Counted from the stretch's first letter, positions 1 to 12,559 are shown. The stretch: DNA of 64,000 bases from Candidatus Altimarinus sp. (GCA_020724225.1 DYHI01000002.1:1-64000); one strand, 5' to 3'. Notes: generated from the sequence alone by a model not told the origin. Numbers and translations: made by a program.

Positions 1-3000
1 AGTGAAGAACAAGGAACTTCACAAGAACAAGATAAAAACATTACTACTTCTTTTTCATTATCTATTAACTGAGTACTTTCATCTATACTTTTTGTTTCTA
101 CTGTATCTAAGCTTCATTTTAACCAATCTGGAACTGATAGGTTTTCTTCTGTACTTACAATAGATTCATTTGAAGTACTATCAATAACTGTTTCTTCTTG
201 TGTCTCATCTTTTGACTCTGGTAAATCTTTTGAAACTTCATCAATTGTATCTATGCTATTTTGTACATCTTCTTTTGGAGTATCAAAACTTCATTTTAAC
301 CAGTCTGGAACAGATAGATTTTCATCAGATGTAGTAATGTTTTTATCTTGTTCTTGTGAAGTTCCTTGTTCTTCACTTAAATCTATTTTATTTTGTTCAT
401 CTGTATCAATCGAAATATTATCAATATCATTTGAAATTTCTGTTTTATCCTCTTTATTTTCAGTATTAGTTGTTAAAACAGTATTTTCTTCAACTTTATC
501 ATCATATGAAAAAGGATTTTTTTCTTCTATTTTATTTTCAACTATTTCTGTTCAAAGTATATCATTTTCTTTTTTTAAATCTGTTGATTGTTCTTGAGTT
601 GTTTGGGTAAAACTAGATTTCAACCAATCAGGAACAGTTGATTTTTCTTCTTTTAAATCATTATTAACTGATTCTTGTTTCACTTCATTTATTTCATCTT
701 TTTTTATTTCTTCTCAAAGTCATCAAAGTATATCTGAAGAAGAATCATTTGAAGTTTTTTCAATTATAAATTCTTCAAATCATTTATTTTTATCCTTATT
801 TGCAAATTTAAAATATATATAAAATCATACAATTAAAGCTAATATTAATACTACAAATATAAATGTTATAGTAGCTGCTCACTTGAAAAATCAAATAATT
901 TTTGCAAAAAATGAAGTATTTTCAACTGTAGTTTCCTCTGTTGGGATTTTTGTAATATCTGTTCAACTATATATTAATCATTTCAAAATTTCTTTAAAAT
1001 CCAATTTTTCCTTATCACTCATTATCTGGTCATCTAAAACAGCTTGCAATATAACCTTTGATAATTCTTTATTTTTTTCTATATCATTTGAATCTCTAAT
1101 ATCTTCAAGAATTGATACTAAATATTCTCTACAAGTTTGATATAAATTACTATCATATGAACATACAATCTCTTCTCTAAGTAGATTTTTTAGTGCATTA
1201 AATGTAATACTTTTTTGACTTTTATCTACCTCACCTTCAACCAATATTGATTCAAGCAAAATAATTATTTCTTCACTATTTTTTATCTCTGGATTATCCA
1301 AAAATCACTCAAATTCAATAATTATTTTTGTTTTTTCAGTTTGATCAAACCATTCTCATTGTAGCCTTTCAAGATATTTCATTCATGATGCTCTGAAATC
1401 TTTTGGTAAATTTGAAATATATCCTTTTAATAATTCAATTTTTTGTTTTTCTGATTCAGTTACTCAGTTAAATACTATATCATTAATATTTTTTTCTTCA
1501 TCTTTTATATATTCTTTAATTATTTCTAAATTTTTTTGTTCAACTATTTTTCAATTTGAATCTTTTAAAGTTATTTTAATAGTTTGATTTTTTGAATCAT
1601 TTAATTTTATTTCCAATGGATCTCAATTAGCATAACTTGAATGATTTCTATTATCAATATCATCATCTTTTCCACCGTTTAAATCACTATCATAATTTAT
1701 ATCAAAATCAACTATATATTCTTTATAATCTCATTTACTATCTCATAAATATATGAAAAATCTTTCTTTAGAATTATTTAGAACAAGATTTCATGATCAT
1801 GTTATTTCAGGTGTTGAAAATACATTTAATCAATCTTTATTTGCTTTAATAATATTTTTTGGATTTCTAACAACTGTTTTTGTTATGTATTTTAATTTAT
1901 TTCAATCTGAAATCTTTAAAGTTACATCATGTGATGATTTTCAGTCATCATAAGTATAAACTAGATTATCCTCTCAATCTTTTATATTTCCATCTCATAA
2001 TTCCCATATAATACTATTATATTTTCATGTACTTTTATTGAAAAATATATATTTATTAAGTATAGATATATAATCAAAATCTGGCTCTAAATTGTTTACT
2101 ACATTTATTGTTACATTTTTTACATTACTTATTCACTTATATTTTGCTTTTACTTTTACATGGTATTCTCAAGCTTTTTCAAATTTGTGAGTCATAGATG
2201 TCTTTCAAGTTACCTCTTTATCATAAAAACCGTCTCAATCAAAATCCCAAGAATAAATAGCTTTTGTACTAAGATCTTGTCATAAGACATTTCTAACTCT
2301 TACATTAAAAACTACTTCATCTCAAACAGAAACAGAAGAATCATCAACTGTTAAATCTACTATAGGAGTATTAGTATTGTCTCCTACTAAATCTAAAAAT
2401 GATTTTGAGGACAATTCTGTTGAACTAAATTTTTCTTCATTGTTATCTTTCAAAACTACCGCAAAATAATATCTTCATGAGATTTTTGGTAATACAAATG
2501 TTGTAGTTGGATTTATTGTAACCCTATAATCTTGTGGTTCATCATCACTATCAGTATAATAATACCATAAATAAGAAAGAATTACCCCATCTCTATCTTT
2601 TGCTCAAATAGCACTTAGATTAACTATTACAGGATCAGATGCTACATCTATAGCTTGAATATTTAATGATGATAAAGAAGGTTTTAAATTTCTTACTTCA
2701 ACATATGTATCTTGTGTATGTGATTTTTTATTTTTATTACTTTTTACACTTAATTTCACAGGAAAACATCACATTTCATCAAATTTTCTTGTAAAAGTTG
2801 AACTTGAAGAAAATTTATCAACTCAAACTTTCCATGAGTATTCTAATCATGAAGTTTGTCAATCTATATTTATACTACTTTGTCAATTAAACTTAATATT
2901 TGATACTCTATCAATTACATATGCTCATTTTCAATCACATCAATTTTCATCAAAATTTACATCAAATCAATTTTCATACTGAACTTCTATAAGTGCAAAT

Positions 3001-4811
3001 GGATAGTCAGAATCAGACACATAAACTTTTCTAGTAAATGTATTTGTATTTCATTCTGAATCACTTACCTCCAATTTAACATCAAATGTTCAACTTTTTT
3101 CATAATAATGATTCAACATTGAGCTAGATCATAAAATGATATTTCAATCTCAAAAATCCCATTTAAATGATTTTGCTTCTGGTGAATTTGCAATAAATCT
3201 AATATATGAATTTCTCTGTATAACTAAAGGAGTAGATGTAAATTCAACAGATAAAACAGAATTTACTCTAACTTTATCTTTTTTTTGTGATTTAATACCG
3301 TCTGGATCTGTAACCTCCAAAACTACACTATGTTCTCAAATAGAATCAAATGTATAGTATCATAATGATCAATTATAATTAGGATTTTCTAATTCTATTT
3401 TTTGTCAATCTATTTCCCAAGAAAATTCTAGTTTTCAATCATCTGTATAATCTTGATCATAACTTTTTGTTGCATCAAAAAGTATCCTATTTGGTTTGTT
3501 TGTTTTTGGTATACTATATGAAAATTCTGCAACTGGAGCTCTAGAATTTATATAAATTATTCTATTGTCATTATCTGTTTCTCCAGAAGGATCTGTAACT
3601 TTTAATTTTACATTGAATTTTCATTTACTCAAAAATTCATATGTAAATAAATTTCATGATTTTTTCAAAATTACATCATTTTTTTCTATATCTACTATTT
3701 CCCAATTATAAGTTAGATTTTTTTCAAAAACAGAAGGATTTGCTGAAAATGTAAATTTATCTCATATAAATCATTGATCTTGTGTAGTTGAAATTGTTGC
3801 TATTGGTTTATGTATAGAAACTATAAATTTTCTTTCTACTTCATGTAATTCATTTGTTTTCAATTTCAATTTAACTATAAAATCTCATTCAGCACCATAT
3901 GTTACTCTTTCAATTCTAGGAGATCATTCGTATTCTCTTTTTACTCAATTTCAAAAATCCCAAGAAGTTCTTAAAAATTTTGTTCATGAAGTAGGAGTTG
4001 ATGATGTAGCATCAAATATTATTCAATAACTAGCTTCATCTGGACTAAATTTTAAAGAGTCTTCATTTCTTAATACTTTTTCATTTACTTTTATGTTTAT
4101 ATTCGCAACTTTTTGATTAACTGTTATATCAGCTCTAGATCTAAAAGGCAATACATCTATATATTTAGCAGTATTTCTATGATTTGATAATACATCCAAA
4201 AATATACTAAATTTTCACTCATCATTTAAAGTATAATTTATAGATAATCATTTTCATATGATCTTTCTTGTTCAAGCACTATCTACCCACCATATATAAT
4301 TATCTTTTGGTATAATAGTTCAAGTTGGATCAACTACTTTTGCTCTCAAAGTAACATTTAATGGAGCATTTCAAGAAGTCGGAGATGCTTCAATAGTTCC
4401 TGTGATTTTTTTGATTTCTGTACAATAAAGATAATTTTCTATAGATTTTCTGATCTCAGAATAAACTCAGTCACTATTTTTAAATTTTTCTCATTTTTTC
4501 AATGCTGATTGAAGATTTGTTAAATATCATCTATTATTTAAATTATCTGGTAAATATTTATATCAAGTTGTAGCTAATGAATCTAAATTCTTTAGATTGT
4601 TTGCTCACAATGTTCAATTTACATCATATCATTGTTTCAATTTCAAATATTGTTCTGTTATTTTATAACCATATTCATTGAAAGTTCATAAATTGATACT
4701 TCTAAGTTCATTATAATCTGCTTGTCTTGATTCATCACAAGCAGCATCAACATAGCTTAGGTTAGTTATAAACAATAGCATCATTGCTAAAATATATATT
4801 GATTTTTTCAT
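1..4811 (-). CDS. Large secreted/surface protein with repeated PKD/Ig-like segments, one TM helix and a repeat-containing C-terminal tail (3' end runs off the window)
   Basis: Open with TGA=Gly from ATG at 4811; signal peptide MKKSIYILAMMLLFITNLSYVDA; many repeated beta-domain-like segments; hydrophobic stretch ITFIFVVLILALIVWFYIYF near 870-800; tail repeats VPDWLK(G/S)S. Confidence 0.8.
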
Positions 4812-4980
4812 ATTAAATTTATTGTTTAAAATATTACTTCCTTAAAAATATACCATACTTTTGAAAATGAAGCAAAAATTGGAAACATTTAATTTTAATT
4901 TTTTATATTGACATTTTTAAATTATATATTATTAAGGATAATAGAATAAATGAAAAAATATTTAAATTTTAAATGTAACG

Positions 4981-5062
4981 AGCAAGTATAAAATCAAATT
5001 TTTAAAAACTGTTTTGAGCTTGATAAAGCAAGTTTTGAAATAATTTTTGGATTTTATTTGCT
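4981..5062. ncRNA. Candidate structured RNA / long imperfect hairpin upstream of ssb
   Basis: Nested complementarity: AGCAA-gt-ATAAAATC with GATTTTAT-TTGCT, AAAACT with AGTTTT, and GCTT-GATA-AAGC at the tip. Confidence 0.3.
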
Positions 5063-5204
5063 AAGTATAATGTAAAAAAATCAATATTTTTGAATTATTT
5101 CGTGTTTCCTTAATCAAAAATAAAATATTTGATTTTGATTTTTTTTACATATAATTAATATCGTAAAATAATTTTACAAAAATTTACTACCTTACACTAT
5201 TTTT

Positions 5205-5648
5205 ATGGATTTAAATAAAGCTCAAATAATTTGAAGACTTACTAGTGATATAGAACTAAAAACTACTCCAAATGGACAAAATGTAACAAGTTTTTCTATT
5301 GCAACAAATAGAACATGGACTGACTGAAGTGGTATGAAACAGGAACAAGCAGAATTTCATAATATAGTTTTATGGTGAAAACTTGCTGAAATAGCTAGTC
5401 AATATTTACAAAAATGAAAAAGAGTTTATATAGAATGAAGAATTCAAACTAGAGCTTGGGATGCTCAAGATGGATCAAAAAGATACAAAACAGAAATAGT
5501 ATGAGAAAATATGATTATGCTTGATTCAAAAGATGCATGATGATTTGACAATACTTCTGCACCAAAATTTGAAAATACAACTCCAGCAGTTAAAAAAACT
5601 TCTCCAAAACAAGAAGAAGAAATAAGTATAGAAGATATACCTTTTTAA
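5205..5648 (+). CDS. ssb: Single-stranded DNA-binding protein
   Basis: MDLNKAQIIGRLTSDIELKTTPNGQNVTSFSIATNR...EISIEDIPF; OB-fold start and acidic DIPF C-terminal tip; internal TGA codons fall at Gly positions. Confidence 0.95.
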
Positions 5649-5658
5649 TATATACTCT

Positions 5659-5688
5659 AAAAAAGCCACTTAATTAAGTGGCTTTTTT
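5659..5688. terminator. Bidirectional rho-independent terminator
   Basis: AAAAAAGCCACTTAATTAAGTGGCTTTTTT. Confidence 0.85.
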
Positions 5689-5690
5689 GT

Positions 5691-6710
5691 TTAATAATTT
5701 TCTAATCTATACCTCTTCCCCATATCGTCATAGAAATATATATTATTTCATTCATAGATTATTTTTTCTATCTCTAGGTCAGTTTCAAGTATTACTTTTC
5801 TTTGTAAGTCAATTGAATTGTATTTTAATATTATATTTTTATTATTATTTTTTAGAGAAAAATTTGAAAACTTTTCTTTTTCATCTTTAAAAATCACTCA
5901 TATATAACTTCAACTTGAATAAACAAAATCTTTAAATAAATAAAAATACTTTGGATTATTTGATGAATAAGTATAAATAAAAATTCATACTTCTGTAACT
6001 ATCAAGAAATCATTTTGTTTTTCTCATAGTTTGATATATTTTATCTTTGGGACTAACTTAAATTCGTTAATTGAAAAAGTTTCTAAATTGTATAAATATT
6101 TATTATTATCCAAACTTATCAATATCAAATTTTCAGTGCCATGCACTTGAAAAATCTCTATTTTATCTTTTGCAACTTTTGGGAACTTTCCCATTTTATC
6201 TTCAATTCAAGAAAAACTTCTAAACATTTCCAAATTATTTCTACTCTCTTTAAAATAAAGATATCAAATTCAATCTAAATAAATATTAAAATACGATTGT
6301 TTCTTTATTTTTATTTCTTCTATTTTTACATTTACTAAATCTGTATCAACTTTTTGCTCTGTTTTATTTTCAACAAACTCTAACTTAGTATCTTTTATTA
6401 AATTTAATGATATAGAATTTATATTTTTTGATTTGATTGTTATCTCTCATACATAATCCTTATAAGTAGGGCTCGAAATAGTTATATTGTAATCAAATGG
6501 TGAAATATCTGAAAGTTTACATACTTTTGTTTCACACTCATAATTATAAGTTTGTGCAACTTTTTTAGCATACATTTTTACACTATAATTTTCTACATTT
6601 GAATTTATTTCTAATGATCAAGTATAACTTACAAAAAATATCAGATAAAGTAAATATCCAAGTCCAAAAACTCAAATTAATAGTAAAAATCAAAGAATTC
6701 TGTTTGACAT
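5691..6710 (-). CDS. Hypothetical protein with N-terminal membrane anchor
   Basis: Continuous 340-codon frame with TGA=Gly; N-terminal hydrophobic stretch. Confidence 0.75.
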
Positions 6711-6740
6711 ATAAAAATATTAAAATTTATTAATTAATTA

Positions 6741-7574
6741 TTACATTTCCTGCAACTTACCTGCTTTTAATACATTATTCATCAAATTTGCAACTGTCAA
6801 AGCTCAGACTCCACCTGGAACTGGAGTTATCATATTTCAATTATTATTTATTTCTTCAAAATTTGCATCTCAATATATTTTTTCATCTATTATAGTAAAT
6901 CATACATCAATTACAATAGTTTTATCATTTATCATATCCAAAGTCAAAAGCCCCGGATTTCATGCTGCACATATAACTATATCTGATTTTTTTGTAAATT
7001 CATTTATATTTTTTGTTTTACTATTGCAACAAACTGTAGTAGCTCCTGAATTAATTAACAAAGCAACTAAAGGCTTCCCTACAATATTACTTCTTCAAAT
7101 AACTGTAACTAATTTACCATTTAAATCTACTTTTAAGTAATTTAGTATCTCTATAACTCAAAGTGGAGTACAAGGTATAAGCCCTGTATGTTCTCAAAGT
7201 AATACTTTTCATTGATTTTCACTATGAAATCAATCTATATCTTTTTTTGGATTTATTAAATCTATCACTTTTTTTGAATCTATCTGTGATGGAAGTGGAA
7301 GTTGAACCAATATTCAAGTTGTATCTACATCATTATTGTAATACTTAATTTTATTTAATAATGCTTCTTCCCCAATATTTTCACTCATATGTTCTAGTCT
7401 AAACTCTATACCAACATATTCTGCCCACTTTCTTTTTTGTGATATGTACCTTAAACTTGATGAATTATTTCACACCAAAATCGCTTGAAGTGATAATTTT
7501 TTTCAAGATACCAAAATCTCTTCTTTGATTTTTTCGTACATATCTCCAGCTATTTTTTTTCAGTCAATTATCAT
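6741..7574 (-). CDS. folD: Bifunctional methylenetetrahydrofolate dehydrogenase/cyclohydrolase
   Basis: [19 protein letters not shown]...VQLPLP...[12 protein letters not shown]...[20 protein letters not shown]. Confidence 0.95.
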
Positions 7575-7692
7575 TTTAGTTTATAGTTTAAAGTTTAAAG
7601 TTTATAGAATTATAGTTATTTTTAGTTTTTTTGAAATTTTTATTTACAAAAATTATTTAAATATTAAAATACAAAAAATTAATTTAAGACTT

Positions 7693-7917
7693 ATGAAAGA
7701 TTTAAAAATACTTGTATCCACTATTTTAATAATTTGTTCATTTTTTGTTTGATATCTATTTGGTAAGGAAAAATATAACAAAAAGGTAATTGAAGAGAAA
7801 AAATATGTAAATTTAGATATCAAAAAAACCAAAATAGATATAACAAAAAATAGTGATGATATAATAATAATGGTAAATTGAGTTGAAACTTTAAGTTGAA
7901 GTGTGGATTTAAAATAA
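7693..7917 (+). CDS. Small membrane-anchored hypothetical protein
   Basis: MKDLKILVSTILIICSFFVGYLFGKEKYNKK...; TGA=Gly frame ending in TAA. Confidence 0.55.
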
Positions 7918-7988
7918 ATTTATAAAAAAATTTTGACTTTTTAAAGTTTTTTTATAAGATGTGTTTCGCGAAGAGATAATAAATTAAA

Positions 7989-8065
7989 GCGGGTGTAGCT
8001 CAATTGGCTAGAGCATCTGCCTTCCAAGCAGAGGGTTAAGGGTTCGAGTCCCTTTACCCGCTCCA
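7989..8065 (+). tRNA. tRNA-Gly (UCC)
   Basis: Cloverleaf GCGGGTG.../TACCCGC-T-CCA, anticodon loop CTTCCAA, encoded CCA. Confidence 0.95.
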
Positions 8066-8075
8066 TTTAAAAAAG

Positions 8076-8163
8076 TGAAAAAATTACGAATTACGAATTA
8101 CGAATTCTAAAGTGAAAAATTAAAATTTACTCGTAATTTTTAATTCGTAATTTTTAATTAAAA
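8076..8163. repeat. Intergenic AT-rich repeat, ATTACGAATTACGAATTACGAATT and inverted TAATTCGTAATT units
   Basis: Direct and inverted ATTACGAATT units between two tRNA genes; similar copy at 19597-19631. Confidence 0.7.
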
Positions 8164-8165
8164 AC

Positions 8166-8242
8166 GGGTGTATAGCTCAGTTGGTTAGAGCGCACGACTG
8201 ATAATCGTGAGGTCGGTGGTTCAACTCCACCTATACCCACCA
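8166..8242 (+). tRNA. tRNA-Ile (GAU)
   Basis: Acceptor GGGTGTA/TATACCC, anticodon loop CTGATAA, encoded CCA. Confidence 0.95.
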
Positions 8243-8303
8243 TTCTCCACTCTATGAGTTTCGAATGGCACTGCCATACTAAAAAACATAAATATTACAT
8301 TTT

Positions 8304-8380
8304 CGGAGACTGGCGCAATTGGCTAGCGCACACGCTTTGGGAGCGTGGGGTTGTGAGTTCGAGTCTCACGTCTCCGACCA
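8304..8380 (+). tRNA. tRNA-Pro (UGG)
   Basis: Acceptor CGGAGAC/GTCTCCG, anticodon loop TTTGGGA, encoded CCA. Confidence 0.95.
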
Positions 8381-8433
8381 TACATGTAACACTGATGAAA
8401 TTCAATTCTATTATTTAGAAATTGAAGTTATAA

Positions 8434-8480
8434 TAAAAAGATAAAAGCACTAAACTAAGTTTAGTGCTTTTATCTTTTTA
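8434..8480. terminator. Bidirectional terminator hairpin
   Basis: TAAAAAGATAAAAGCACTAAACTAAGTTTAGTGCTTTTATCTTTTTA. Confidence 0.85.
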
Positions 8481-8481
8481 T

Positions 8482-9201
8482 TTATTTAATTAAAGAATTT
8501 CAAACTTCTTTTAAAATTAATGAAGCCTCAATCAATGCAGTAGCTAATTTAGTTCTTTTTTTAGTTTCATCAACTACTCAATCTTTTCAAATACTTGATC
8601 TATTACTATCTTTTTCTCAATCTATACTAATTTTATCTGATAGTTTTAATAAAAATTCTCATAATTCAATAGGGGCACTATTTCTAAATTTATTAGCAAT
8701 TGAAACTATTCATCAAGATAATTCAATTTCAAATTCAGCATTTTCATGCTTTTTTGGAGGATTATTTTTATCAACATAAGGTTCTGAAATATTCCATGCT
8801 ATTTTAATTTTTTCTGAAGCAATTTTTAATTTCTCATTTCAAGTTATTTTATATAATTCTTCTAAGAATTCAGATAAAGTATTATAATATAAATCTCAAA
8901 GATTTTCTATTAATCTATTATTTAACTGGTTATATAAATAGGATTTAGATTCATCATCAAAAGTAATATAATTCTCTAAAGATGATGAAAAATATCATCT
9001 TTGATTTAATCCCATTTCTTCATATAAAGAATATAGTTTTTTTAATATATCAAGTAAATAATCATTAATTTCTGTGGATCAATTTTCTCTATAATATGAA
9101 ATATCTAAAGGTTCTCACCCATGATCTCTAAAAACACTTGATATCTCATTTAATAAAATATCTAATTTATTTTGTGTTTGTTTCATTTCATTTTGTAACA
9201 T
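8482..9201 (-). CDS. Hypothetical protein, helical
   Basis: 240-codon continuous frame (MLQNEMKQTQNKLDILLNEISSVFRDHGGEPLDISYY...). Confidence 0.65.
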
Positions 9202-9254
9202 ATTTTATAAAGTTATCATATATTTAATTATACCTTTTTTATTTAAAATAACAA

Positions 9255-9722
9255 TTATTTAACTCAATCAACTGTAATTTCTAAAACTCTTTGTTTATAT
9301 ATCTCTCAACTTCAACTATCTTTTAATTTTATATCTTTTACTTCCGAAGCTCTAAATATTACTTTTGAATCTGATAAAATAACTCATTCAAAAGTTGTTG
9401 GAGTTTTTCAAAGATTTTCAGCGAAATTTTTAAACATAGCTTAATCTGAAATATCTCTAATTCTTAATCTTTCTCAATTAACAATAACTAATGTATCTTT
9501 ACTTGGATGATTTCTTCATATAAAAATATCATCTAAGTTATTTGAAACTGATGTAAAGCTATGTAAATTGATTATGTCTCAATTTCTATATCATACAATT
9601 TTTCATTCATCAATTAGTCTTGAAATATCTAAATTTGGTATTTTTAGTAAGTTTTGATTTGGAGTAACCCATCATTTCCAACTATCTCATCTAACAATAA
9701 ATTTTCATTCTAGTTGAGGCAT
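9255..9722 (-). pseudogene. Hypothetical protein interrupted by an in-frame TAA
   Basis: Frame from ATG 9722 hits TAA at 9441-9443 and continues in the same frame from ATG 9437 to 9255. Confidence 0.45.
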
Positions 9723-9869
9723 TTTTAATAATATTCAGTTTAAAGTGTCTACTAATTTTTTTTCTCAAGATGTAAGAGTTTCATATCAAGATTTTCTTAA
9801 TCTAGTATTTAGATTATCAAATAAAAATTATCTGTTTTATTAAAGAATGCTAGAGCATTTTCATTACAA

Positions 9870-10232
9870 ATGGCAAAAAACTTAGAAATGTGATTGCAAA
9901 TGTCATTCTTAAGAACTGTTTTTTGAACTAATCATGAAGAATGATTATCAGAAGCTATCAGGCATGGTAATATAATACTTCCTGAAGATTGATGAAAAAG
10001 ATGAGTAAAATTATCTTCTGATAATTTATATTTAGAGATAAATAATGACTTACTAAGTGAAACTATTGCAAGATTAAATATAGCTCTAGAACAAAATCAA
10101 ATCCCAAAAACTTGAAATGTTCATTGATGTCCTGCTTTTCCTAAATTTATAGTATGAGTTTTAAATCATATTGAAAAAGATTTAAGAATTATTTTAAGTA
10201 ATTTTAATAATGAAAATATTACCAGCAATTAA
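9870..10232 (+). CDS. Hypothetical protein
   Basis: MAKNLEMGLQMSFLRTVFGTNHEEGLSEAIRHG...; 121 codons, TGA=Gly. Confidence 0.5.
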
Positions 10233-10867
10233 TAGAGTAAATAGTATCAGCAATAGAGAAATACTATGAACTTGAAATGACCATTTAGTAGTAAAATCAA
10301 AAATAAAATGAAAGGTAATAAAAATATTACACCAAAATAGTCCTATTGTTCTACAAAAATTATCAATAGATAAAAAGATTTCTAATTTAAAAGAAATCAG
10401 TGATCAGATAAATAATCTTTTTCCTGAGCTATATTTAAATACAAGAATTTTTGTAACATCTAATTGATATTTAATACTGCAAGATGAAATAAAGTGAGAA
10501 GAGTTAAGTCTTAGCAATATATCAAGAATTACTAAAATAAATATTATTAGATTAATTAAATTAATTATATTTTTTGACTGAGAAATTGATTTATTTGGTA
10601 TATGATGATATTATGCATTCATAACATATATGAAATCCTATAATGTCAAATATTTTTATATTAGATAATTGAGATATAAAAGTTATAGATTATGATAGAA
10701 TGTACTGAAAACATTCAGAAAAAAGCAAGTATATTAATGTTTATAACATTATGTTATTATTGTTCCCAAATTTAAATAAAGCTATCTTAAAAAACAGTAT
10801 TGAAAATTCGGATAATCCTATTAACTACCTTTATATAATTTTAAATAGCTTATGAGATTACTATTAA
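10210..10867 (+). pseudogene. Small kinase/aminoglycoside-phosphotransferase-like protein, apparently frameshifted
   Basis: Frame 1: MKILPAINRVNSISNREILGTGNDHLVVKSKIKGKVIK... ends TAA 10666-10668. Frame 2 from 10643: MSNIFILDNGDIKVIDYDRMYGK..., which resembles the N..ILD..G.I..IDYD catalytic/Mg-binding segment. Confidence 0.45.
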
Positions 10868-11386
10868 TAACATGACCATCTTGAAGTTGAAAATCCACTT
10901 TACAAAATCAACTTATTACGGAATATACCTCAGATTATTCAAAAATGATATTAACAACTTGTAGGTGCCCTAGAAGAAGTAAAAATTGAGATTTAATAGA
11001 AAAAGATTGACAAGATTACCATTTTTTAGATAGTACCAATTTTTGAAAAAAAGATTTATTACTTAGATTTTGAAATTATTGAATTTCAAAAGAAGATTGG
11101 GATTTATGAGAAGGTAACCAAACTATAAATACCCTTGCTTGTTGATTTTTTGTTGCTAATTTTTTTTCAATTTAGGATTAAGAAAATTAGGTATTATATT
11201 TATGAATACTACTTACCAAGATTGTTATGAGAGGATGGTAAAACAAAGATGAAATATAACAGAAATTAACAAAAGAATGAAAATATTTGAAGAAGAAAGC
11301 CAAGCAAGAAATATATCAAATATTATAGTTGAAACACATTACACAGTATCTAATGTAAACAGTATGGTAAAGCAAATATTAAAATA
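10852..11386 (+). pseudogene. Guanylate-kinase-like P-loop protein with a frameshift in a poly-T run
   Basis: MRLLLITGPSGSGKSTLQNQ...TTCRCPRRSKNGDLIEKDGQDYHFLD...LLLRFGNYGISKEDWD...; TAG at 11173-11175 just after an 8-T run; homologous-looking C-terminus continues in another frame. Confidence 0.65.
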
Positions 11387-11389
11387 AGT

Positions 11390-11833
11390 TTATAATATCT
11401 TATTTGTTTTAAAAAACTCCTTAGCTTTATTCAAAATATCAACTTGGATAAATGGGTAAGTTAAATTTTCAGGAATTTCTTCAAAAAAATTTACTTCTTC
11501 TATTTCTGACTCAGGTAATTTTCATAAATTTTTTACATTCATAATATAAACATTCCCATAATATGATACCACATTTTCTAATTTATCAAGTTTCCGTGAA
11601 CATAAAAAACTTAATTCAACTCAAGTTATTCAAGTTTCTTCATATAATTCTCTTTTGGCTGCATCTAAAGACGTTTCTCAATCTTCAATATGTCCTCATG
11701 GAAGCTCCCAAGTTGTTTTTCATTTTCATTTCACTAATACCCATTTTCATTTGTATAAACAAACTATATTTGTAAATCAAGCTAAATTATCCTTTTGTTC
11801 TATGTTATAGAATGTAACATTAATATTTTTCAT
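11390..11833 (-). CDS. NUDIX hydrolase
   Basis: GHIEDGETSLDAAKRELYEETGIT matches the Nudix box GX5EX7REUXEEXGU. Confidence 0.9.
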
Positions 11834-12009
11834 AAATTAATTTATTTACTATATAAATATGAAATATATTATATTTTTTTTATCAAATTAAAAATAAATT
11901 TCTTAAATTGAAAGAATCCTTGAAATCTTACTAATTTTATAGATAATTGATTTTGAGTTTATACAAAAGTTACACCAGAATAATAATTTTATTTTTTTAT
12001 AATTAAATT

Positions 12010-12423
12010 ATGGAAATACAAAAAGCTTGGTATAGGATAAGCATAAAAGCTTTAATATATAATGATAAATGAGATTTTTTGTTAGTAAAAGAAAATAACT
12101 GATTATGGGATATCCCTGGCTGATGATTAGATCATTGAGAAAATTATGATTCTTGCTTAAAAAGAGAATTATATGAAGAAATGTGATTAAAAGTTATTTC
12201 AATTAATAAAACTCCTAAATATTTTATAACGGCCCATAAACCTGAAAGCAAAACTAGACCATGGCTGGCAAATATCTTTTATGAAGTTAAAGTAGAAGAC
12301 TTTGATTTTAAACCTAGTAATGAATGTATTGAAATCGGTTTTTTTAATGTTAATACTGTAAAAAATATAACTACAATAATAAATGTAAAAGAATTTGTGA
12401 AATTATTAAAAAATAACACATAA
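12010..12423 (+). CDS. NUDIX hydrolase
   Basis: GGGLDHGENYDSCLKRELYEEMGLKV Nudix box, with Gly mostly as TGA. Confidence 0.9.
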
Positions 12424-12517
12424 AATATATTCTTTGTTCTATTATTAGTTTTTATTTAAGCAAAACTCCTCAATCTGATTTCTAATCCTATCTACAATAA
12501 CCAACCATAATTGATTT

Positions 12518-12553
12518 AAAAAAGATTATCTAAAAATTTAGATAATCTTTTTT
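12518..12553. terminator. Bidirectional terminator
   Basis: AAAAAAGATTATCTAAAAATTTAGATAATCTTTTTT. Confidence 0.85.
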
Positions 12554-12559
12554 GATTTG

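Noticed and set aside
8076-8163. Possible CRISPR array
   Set aside because: Repeat units are about 8-10 bp and contiguous, with no spacers; simple intergenic repeat. No CRISPR array or cas gene was seen in the window.
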